A DNA stretch of 64,000 bases from positions 4,572,001-4,636,000 of the forward strand of contig JAYJMM010000124.1 in assembly GCA_037349105.1 (NCBI GenBank), given 5' to 3'. Of this stretch, positions 55,622-64,000 are shown piece after piece. This stretch comes from Limnomonas spitsbergensis (lineage: Eukaryota; Chlorophyta; Chlorophyceae; Chlamydomonadales). Numbering within the stretch: position 1 is the stretch's first letter; the number at the start of each line of letters is the position of its first letter. The position numbers and the translations under genes were made by a program. Under the pieces are notes generated by a model. It made no database searches and was not told the DNA's origin. It saw only the letters and a list, made by a program, of their open reading frames with translations.

Positions 55622-58600
55622 TCAGGTATCGGTGCACCCTTCAAGTGCCGATTCCTCCTCCTCCTTCGCTGCTTCTTTGGCCACCTTGGCCCGTCTGGCA
55701 ACTGCCCTCGGGGTGACATTGGCCTCTCCCCGGCCAGTGGTGTACGAGATGTCGTACAACCCGTTCGCCATTGGCCTTGCGATGCCCCGCTCCATTTGCC
55801 GCGTAGCTGGGTTGGTGGCCATAACCTCCACCTCAGGCCTATCCATGATGTCGGCATCCGGGGCCGCCCTGGCTGCTGCCCTGGCAGCTGGGCTTGGCCG
55901 CCCCTGGACGGCTGTGCTGCGCTCTGGCTCTGCAGCGGGCCCTGCTATCTCAGCTGGCCCAGCGACCTTGTCGTCCGGCTGGCACCGTGGGCACAACCAA
56001 TCGCCCTCAGGCACCTCATCAAGAGCTGGTACCAAGCAATCCATGTGCCAACCTGTGTTGCAGACATCGCACAATAGCATCACATCTCCGCGGTCTGGCA
56101 GTTGGCACACCTCACAAGACAAGCTGTTATTGGGCCTTGCCCCACTGAAATCGACCACCCCTCGGAGGTTGGGCAAGTGGCACGGGGAGCAGTTGACAGC
56201 GTTCTCTGTCACTGTCAAACCGTCTGCTCCCTCCAACACCAGTGTGCCTGTTTCTCCCAGCTTTTTAACTCTCAGGATCTCTGGCCTAGCCTTAGGATCC
56301 AGGCTACGGCGCTCCGATGAATATCTGACATATACGTAATCGCCTTCTGCGAAACGTCTGATCTGGGGGACATATCCTCCCCCCCTGATCCTTGCATAGC
56401 GCAGCTTATCGCGGTGCTGTGCGATCTTTAGGTGCTCACCCGCAACTGGCAGCGCCTCTTTGATCCTAGCCACTCTGGCCAGGAGTAGGTCCGCTGCCTC
56501 CTCTGCTGTTGCCACCTTGGCGGTGCTCCATAGGTCCGCCCCCACTCTGGAGGGGAACGTGGGTCGTTGCCCAAACAGGACCTCGTATGGCGCCATGCGC
56601 GTGGCCTGCTGCGGCGAGCAGCGGAAGCCCAGCGCCACCCATGGTACCATCTTGTCCCAGGACTCGTCGCTGCTGCCCTCCTGGCAGCACTTGCGCAGTC
56701 CTGTCTTGAGAGTCTGGACTGCCCTCTCTGACAGCCCGTCTGCCTGGGGATGATTGGCAGAAGTGGTGCGGTGATCAATAAAGCAATCCAGTAACATGTC
56801 CTGGAATTCTCCCTGGAATTCTGTTCCCTGGTCAGTCACCACCTCTGCGCAGCCCCCGAAACGTGCTACCACATTCTGGAAAAAAGCCAAGGCCGTCACA
56901 TCCGACGCCTTGCTTGGAATGGGGATTAACTCCACCCATTTGGAGTAATGCTCCACACACACCATCACAAATCGATTGCCCCTGGGCGTGGTGGTGAATG
57001 GTCCACACAGGTCCACTCCCCACCGGAAAAATAACCCCTCGATGGGCAGCGGATGCAGGTCGGGCTGTATGTGATTGAATGTGGACGCCCTGGCCCGGTC
57101 ACACACACCACACTCCTGCACCACCTTCCTGACTGCTGCCCTGAGCCCCCTCCACCAGTGCTGCTGCATGACCATGAAAGCTGTGCGGTGGCTGCCAAAA
57201 TGGCCCGTACCGGCATGGGCCTCCTGAATCACTGCCAGCCTGTCCTCTGGCCTGGGTACTACACATCGTCTTCCGTCAGGCATAAGCCGTATCAACACTC
57301 CACCCCTCTCTGATTCCCACAGGAAGGGAGCGGCTCTGCGCTGTACCCTTGCCTGCTCTCCTAGCTCCGTTCCTGGAGCGTGTATTTTCTCACGTAGGAA
57401 TCTCAACACTGGCGCATCTGACCACACGTCCACCTTGGCTGGGGTCCCTGCCCCGAACCCAGGTGGATCACATTCTCCCCCACCGTCAGGGCTCTCAACA
57501 CTGCCAGCATCTGCTTTGGCCACAGGTGTATTCCCACCTGGTTCCTGCGCTGCATCTGCCCAATCTGCCGCAGCTGATTCTCCCAGGCACTGCCTGTACG
57601 TCGCTGCCACCTCCCCACTGCCAGAGCACGCGTTCCCTGCGGTAGCAAGGGCGTAGTGGCTGGACATTAAAGTGGCACCCAGCGCAGGATCCCTGTCCTG
57701 GCCTGGCAACCTTGCTCTGCGCACCAGTTCACCCGGTAATATTTTGGCATATTCAAGTGCCACATTGAACCATGCACTCAGTGCCCACGAATCCATGCAC
57801 CTGCTCAAGGCTGCCCTCCTGGCAGTCTCTGGGAAGTCTGGTCGCGGCAACGTGGAACCTACAGCATACCCCATAGCCCGTTCACGTTCATTGGCATTGG
57901 GCTCCTGCAGGTCCCCCATGGGCCTGTACACCATCCCATTCTGCCCATTCCTGAAAGAATATGACGCGGGAGTCGCCATCAAGCAGGGCAGCACCCTTCT
58001 GGGCTGTCCTGTCACATTGATGCGATACCCTCCATTGTCTGGACAGGCGACCACCTGGGCCCTGCTGCCCTTGTCCAGAATATCATCCACGACCCCCTCA
58101 TGGGGCCTGGCCGAAGCGCAAATCACAAACTCGATATCCTCAGACGGGGCTATGTTCCCCCAGTAGTTGCGGGTACGGTGGGCGTAAGACCCCACCTGTG
58201 CCGCATCAAACAGTGCAGGCGTCCCCAGGACCCTACACACTTCATTGAACCCGTCTACACTGGCCTTGGTGCTCCTCTGATTCAGCTGCATCGCAACATT
58301 CTCAATCAGGTATGCGGGCGGTCTGGACAATTGCAGGACCTGCAAAGTGCCCAACAACTTGAACAGCGGGAAGAAGGACTTGCTTCGTTCCCCCGCCAGC
58401 CCGCGCCCCTTGCCTGCCGAAGAGAGGTCCTGACACTCCCATCCAGCCACCATAAACCACTGGCGCCCATCCTGGGCGCCTGCTCCCCGGAGGTGCTCTG
58501 CCGTAATGGCGTACACATCCTGGGGTAGCGCTCTGAACACATCCTCAAACGCTTTCACCGGAAGCAGCTGGGGAAATCGCTTGTGCAACTGCACCAAACG

Positions 58601-61600
58601 TCCTCCAGCAATCTCCCTCACTTCTTCGCTGATATCCGCATACAAATACCGAACTACTGGAATTCCTGCTTTGAGCACCATTTCCAGCCCAGAGCACATA
58701 CCTCCAAAGGGCTCAAAGAGGACCACCCCTTCCTTCTCCATGGTCCTCACAGCCTGTACCGGCAGGCACGCTGTGTCCACCCCCTGCGTGCCGCAGTAGC
58801 CTGGCAGGTCTTCCATGGAGTAAGCGAATGCTCCCTGGCGGTCCCTGAGGCTCTGCTCGAGGGACGCCTGCTGCTCCTCCGTGAAGTCAGGGTGCTTGCC
58901 AAGCAGCCATCCTTCTTCAGTCTTGACATATTCCGAAGGTGGTTCAACCACACCTCCTGGCTGGAACATGTCGATCATCTCTGCTGCCTGCGGGTCGTCC
59001 TCCGCGGCTGGTGCTTCCCCCTCGGTGCTGCTGTTGCGCTGCCATTCCTCCTGCTGGCTGTAGGCGCCCCCTGCCCTGCTGGCACCCCCCAAAGAGATGA
59101 CAGCCGGCGGGCGCAGCCAACCTGACGTAAGCTTTGCCGCAGCCTCCTGGCTGGATACAAAAGCACCCTGGCCTGCTGTAAATCCCCCTCCTCGGACGCC
59201 CTGCCCAGTGGCCCTTGCCCCCGGGATGCACGCTGACAGCAGGAGCCACACCAGCAACAGCTGGAATGCACCCGTAAGCACTCCCTTGAATGCTGTACAG
59301 TGCAAGAGTCCCTTGCATGCTGGCGGCTGCCGCTCAACTTGCTGCTGTTGCCCTGCTGGCTGCGCCACTAAAGGTTCTGCAGGTGGCCCTGGCCTCAACT
59401 GCTCTGTGGCCCATGTGATCTCCAGCTCCACCCGGCTGATCCTGCCTGGCTGGCAAGGGCAATCCTTGCCCGGCCTGCTGCCACGATCCCTGTCTGCAGC
59501 CTTCCCCTGCGCATTCCTTGCGCGGCGCCTAGCCTTTTTTGACTTCTTCCCCTGCAGCTCGGCTGTTTCTGTCCAGGCTGCGTCGGCCCCCACTGGCCGC
59601 GCCTCTGACTGATATCCCTTGCAGCGCTTGGCCTGCTGCCCCTGTCCGGTTCTGTCTGCCCTGTCTGCTGGCAACTGCCTCCTTCCGATGGCTCCCAAGG
59701 GCGTGTCCCCTTCTGGGCAGTCCTTGGTCTGGTGGCCAATCTGGGCGCAAATGAGGCACCTGCCTGCCCTCTCCCCTGGGTCTGGGCAGGCGTGATAGTC
59801 GTGCCCATGCTTGCTGCTTCGCAGGCCTGGCTCCCCGGTAGCTGACCCACGGCCCCCGGCTGGATGCGCCAAGTCACTGCATTTATGGCATGCCCACACT
59901 CCTCTGCGGGTGCCGCCAATGCTCCTAGTGCCGGCACACGCCCCGCAGGCTGTACCGCCACACTTGCAGCACTTCCTGCCGGTCCCTTCCTCTAAGCTGA
60001 CCATGCAGCCTAGGCACCGCTGGGGCATGTCTGCGACAATTCTGCCCGGTGGCTCCCTGCTGACTGTTATGCCGCTGGTTAGGCTGCAAGCTCCACGGGC
60101 TGCGCCTCTGCCCTGGATCTCTGGCCTGGGTGGGTGCCGCACTGGTGTCTGGCTGCTGGCGGGTCCTACCCGGCCCATGCCGCCTGCTGCTGCCTGTGCA
60201 TCCCTGTCGCCCTGCTCATCGCCTGAGCTAGCGCTGTCTGTTTCTGCACCCTGTATGCACATAAGCCCGGGGGTATTGCTTGGTCGCCACAACACCCCCT
60301 GCCCTTCTCGGGTGCTAACCCATTCTGCAAGCTGGCGCCTCACTACCCTCAGGTTGAGGTAAATGTCATCGGCGTACACCAGAGCCGCCTGCTCTGGTCC
60401 CCTGCCGCTGGCCCATTTGGCCGCGCCTCTCAGTTGGCGCAATCTGCGAGCCAACCCAGTTTGCAGCTGTCTGATGGCTGCCTGAAGCCCCACTTCTAGC
60501 AAACCTGCTCCCTCCAGGAGCCCAGTCATCATGCTCAAGTGTATTGCTATGGTTCCGGTATCGTCCTCTTCAGGCTCTACCGCTGTCCCTTCAGCTTTCC
60601 TCAGCTGGTATTGCAGGATATGCCTGGCAACCCGCAGTCCCTCCAGCTGGCTGTCCGACTGCGCTCTGGCATCGTCCAAGCCTTCCCCTGCTGAAGAGTC
60701 TCCGTCACTCCGCTCCTCAAGGCAAGTCCGCCAATGAGCAGTGACTGCCGGTGAAACCTCGTCTATGAGTGCAATCATACTGACGCCCAGTTCCCTCTCC
60801 AGGTCTTCCAACGCCTGGTTGTACTGCCGCATCCTGGGATCTGGACTCTGCCCTGGCAACGCTCTGATTTTGAACCACATGCTGGACCAGGCCACGGCTG
60901 CGCTGCTGTTGACCAGCTCCTGACCCGTCTCATAAAGGCCCATCTCTTCCCTCCTCTGCTGATCAAGCCGCTCTAGACAATTCCCCAAGGCAGACTTCCA
61001 GCGCTGAGTGCTGTACGAGGCGGGGTCCCCCCAAGGGTCCCTTGCCACTGGCTGCACCGGCTCATTCATTTGTCTGTCCCCTGACCTGTTGCTGTCGGGC
61101 CTGCCCTCCGCTGTTACCAAGGAAGCCGCCATGGGCAGGACCGCAGCATGCCGCCGGTTCTTCCTCAATGCCGGCAGGCGCTCCCCTAGCTCAACCTCCC
61201 ACTCGCGGTTGCGCCTTGTTTCCTCAATGGCGGCTCTCTCCCAACTTCCATTGCTCATCAACTGTTGCTGCAGCTGCTCCATTGACTCCTCGAAGCTCTG
61301 CTCTGGACACTCTGGTCCTGGGTATGCTGAGGCTGACTCCCCTGGCATGTCTGCACTTCTGGCCACTGGCCAGCCGATGCTGATCACGCCCACAGGCAGC
61401 TGGGAGCTGCTTGCCCCATACTCCTCATCTGACTCTGAGTCAGCCACCAGCGGTGGCAACCCCTCCAAGGGGTCTTCTCTCTCCCCACCTGGTAGGCTCG
61501 TGCCCCACTGGCCTGGATCCTCTCCCTCGCAGAACCCCTGGTTCTTGTTGGCAGGGTGTCCTGCTATCAATCTGCGCTCGCTGTTGTCCCTCGGAACACT

Positions 61601-64000
61601 GGTTCCGCCGCAGCTACCCGAGGGCGTCCGGGACTCTGCCCGGTCCCTGGTTTCCGCTGACGGTGCTGCCAGCTCCTGGTCAATTGTTTCTAGCCACTCC
61701 CACTCTGATGCTGTTGCACCTAGTGTAGTGACGAAAGCCGCCTGAAACGGCACAAACGGCCCTGGCTGCTCTGAAGACTCTTGGGACCCCTCACTACTGT
61801 CAGGGTTGGGGTCCCATCTGCGGGCACCCCACCTGCCGATCCTCCACTGACCCAGCGCTGGCTGGTCCCTCAGCTCCATCAGCTCTTCCTCATAGGTTCC
61901 TGATCCCACTCCCCTGAACAAAGGGTGCAGCGTGCGCACCCCTGCTGGGTGCGCCTGCTTCCACAACTGCACCGTCACGGCGTTAGCCTGCCAGTGAGGC
62001 GTCACGCTGCTGGCCCTGTCCTCCTGCCAGGCCTTCCTTTCCTTGCGTACCCACTGCTGCACGCAGTCCTCCAACCGTTCTAGCGCGAACGGCGAGCGCG
62101 CCAGCTCAAACTCCCCCTCCCACATGGATCCGCTGTCGGACGCTGGTCTCGCCCCGTATGGCCATGTGGGGCATTCAAACTCCGCAGGCGCCCACTGCGC
62201 TCCCACGCTCCATACCTCCTGCATGGCTGCTGACATTTGTCCAGGCAGCATGGTCCTTTGCAGCACCATCATCATGATGGCCCACACTGCTGGATCTGCA
62301 CCCCTGGCGTACTCATGCGCGTGGAACTCTGCCTCCTCTACATTGGCACATCTGACAATGGCTACGTTCCCCTCGCTCCTTGCGAAGAAGAACACCGGCA
62401 TGTCACTCCTGGAGGCGTGCATGTGGATCCACGCCTCTGACACCGGGATCTCTTCCTCCTGCACCTCCTCATAGTAGTATGACACGGCCCGCTGCACTGG
62501 GATGGCTGCCCTGGCGTCCCCCGGCGCCAATCCCCATGGCACAGCCTGGCCTGCTACCACCCTGGGTATGAGGATGGCTGCCTCGATGATATCCTCCATC
62601 CTCCTGGGCTTGCCCCCATGGCAGAGCCCCGCGCCATCGTAGGTCCCCTCGGCCGCCTCACTGCTCCTTCCATACGTCCCTGCAGCCACTGCCTGCACGG
62701 GCACGTAGAAGGCGCACTCCCTCAGGCTGGGGTGTCCCAGCAAGCTGTGGGCACAATGCTGCGCCCAAGGCGCGCTCATGAATCCCAGCTGCGCCCCTTG
62801 CCAAACGCCATCGGTGCGCACGCTGTCGGGCACCTCCCATCGCGCCATGTCCGCAGCGCTCACCGCTGTTGTTCCCTCCTGGCACACCAGGCGCACGGCT
62901 CTGTCTACGCATTGTAACCAGACGGGATGCCGCCACTCTCGCTGCATCAACTCAGCCATCACTGTGCTGGGCTTGATGTACCCCTTGAGGGCTACGATCA
63001 GCAGTACTGCCGTAACCGCATCCCATGGGAACACCAGCCTGGCAACTGCCTGCATGGCTGCCTGCCGATTGACGCACACTACCTCACGGCTAGGCAGCAG
63101 CCTGTGGTTTTGGATCCTGCAGATCCCATCCTGGGCATCCTCTGGTACTGTGAGCATCGCTTCAGTAGCCGCTGACCCCGGCAGCTCGTCTCCCAAGCGA
63201 TACCACTGCACGAAGCTCCTGCCCTCTGGCTGGCCCGGCGGCAGAGGCCTGGGCTGGACATGCTCCCTGTCGCTGGTTTGTTTGCGGTGGTCCTCACCGT
63301 CCTGGTCATAAGCTGTATCCTCGTCCCTTCCGGCGGACCACCTGTTGCTGACACCCCTGCTGGGCGGGCCACTGGCCGCCTCCCCCCATCCTCCAGGGCT
63401 GTACCTGGAGGTGGTGCAGCAGTGGTTTCTAACGGGTTCTGCCGTATTGCCACCCGAGCTCCCCGTTGCGGCTCCCTGAGCCTCTCGGTGGCGACCAGTC
63501 CTGCTGACTGACACCTGAGCCCTGGCGGCTGCCCCGTTTGCCGCGCTTCCGATGTGCAGCGGTACCTCCGGGGTGCCTGGGCATGGTAATACAGACCCTT
63601 GGTCAGGCATGGGCGTGTCCTCCCGTGAATCTGACCCCCTATCGGAGTTGGCTGAGCCATCCTCACTGGGACTGGCCTCCCCCTCCTCATCAATGTGCTG
63701 GTGCATATCCGCCTGTGCTCCCCTGTTGGTGTCATTCATAGCATAGTGATCTGACTGCTCCTTGATCAGAAATCTCTGCAACATGTTGGGCCAATCCTCA
63801 CAAGGGGCCGGGCACCCCCTGCTCTGGAGGTCCCTCAGGACCCACCCTGCATGATGGATGGACCTGGCTGATCCTGCGGGCATAGTGCCGTAATGGTTCA
63901 TAGCCAACGACTCTATCACCACCTTCCAGTGGTGCTTCTGAAGGGGCACCTGCCCTTCTAGCACCCACTGGGTATCCCCCGGTACCTCTGCCACCTGGTT
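55622..64000 (-). mobile_element. Retroelement polyprotein: CCHC, DNMT3-like methyltransferase, integrase, PHD finger; no RT seen (5' partial)
   Basis: One uninterrupted minus-strand frame of more than 2,790 codons is open at the window edge. Numbering from 63994: zinc cluster about 1324-1376 (CLGC...CCKC...CGAC...CHKC); CCHC knuckle 'CLICAQIGHQTKDC' about 1413-1426; hydrophobic stretch about 1570-1594; gypsy-linker-like 'DFTEEQQASLEQSLRDRQGA' about 1700; a C5 cytosine methyltransferase about 1755-2085 with motif I 'FEPFGGMCSG', catalytic C1854 in 'ECQDLS', E1898 in 'IENV' and 'HRTRNYWGNI', a DNMT3/DRM-like motif; integrase zinc domain 'HAGTGH' (from 2260) to 'CGVC' (about 2295); integrase core with D2328, D2388 and E2423; a GPY/F-like 'FAEGDYVYVR'; and a PHD finger about 2626-2673 ('CEVCQ...CDVC...WHMDC...CPRC'). 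The first 1,300 residues are unrecognised and probably gag-like. I see no protease, reverse transcriptase or RNase H. The frame has no disabling stop, so the copy may be recent. Confidence 0.9.

Noticed and set aside
55455..56339. 294-codon plus-strand ORF
   Set aside because: It is antisense to the integrase/PHD region of the retroelement, which has clear domain motifs on the minus strand.
55622..63994. Start codon at 63994 for the retroelement ORF
   Set aside because: The triplet there is GTG and the frame continues open through 64000, so the true start is outside the window.

Overview
The window is nuclear DNA of a photosynthetic green eukaryote, most likely a repeat-rich chlorophyte or prasinophyte alga. 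The evidence is a six-exon chlorophyll a/b-binding antenna gene, plant-type enzymes with GT-AG introns, a eukaryotic tRNA gene with internal A and B boxes, and many scattered TTTAGGG (plant-type telomeric) motifs. A species cannot be named from sequence alone; a Cymbomonas-like genome would fit, but that is only an impression. I rebuilt genes by reading exons whose splice phases all agree, because almost all long uninterrupted ORFs here are satellites, not genes.

Layout. Positions 1-1265 are a 62-bp satellite. Positions 1526-20835 (+) hold the 3' part (12 exons, 1,015 codons recovered) of a FLY1/Tul1/Dsc1-type transmembrane RING-H2 ubiquitin ligase, stretched over 19 kb by introns full of tandem arrays and carrying an antisense tRNA-Gly(GCC) gene. 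Positions 22552-34026 (-) hold a complete 14-exon methionine gamma-lyase (539 aa), also swollen by intronic arrays. Positions 34027-38096 are intergenic, with a MITE and a gypsy RNase H remnant. Positions 38097-40574 (-) hold five exons of an unidentified gene. Positions 40575-45442 are dispersed repeats and LINE-like debris. TSR2 (45443-47592, +) and a photosystem I-type antenna gene (49814-51575, +) are compact. From 53737 to the right edge lies a retroelement on the minus strand. Its polyprotein (open at the edge) joins a CCHC knuckle, a DNMT3-like cytosine methyltransferase, a retroviral-type integrase and a PHD finger, but shows no reverse transcriptase.

The most striking pattern is that introns of the two large genes contain tandem arrays whose unit is a copy of an exon edge plus its own splice site. 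Donor-side arrays repeat 'end of exon + GT...'; acceptor-side arrays repeat '...AG + start of exon'. I find this at about fourteen splice junctions in two unrelated genes, with the GT or AG kept in the copies I examined. The compact LHCA and TSR2 genes do not show it. The introns appear to have grown by repeated duplication seeded at exon borders.

Other mobile or repetitive content: two families of dispersed repeats (about 13 and 12 copies), four TA-flanked MITEs, three LINE-like 3' fragments, a foldback element, a 3.4-kb 14-bp satellite made almost purely of two unit types, and a 1.5-kb 34-bp satellite beginning a few bases after a 5' splice site.
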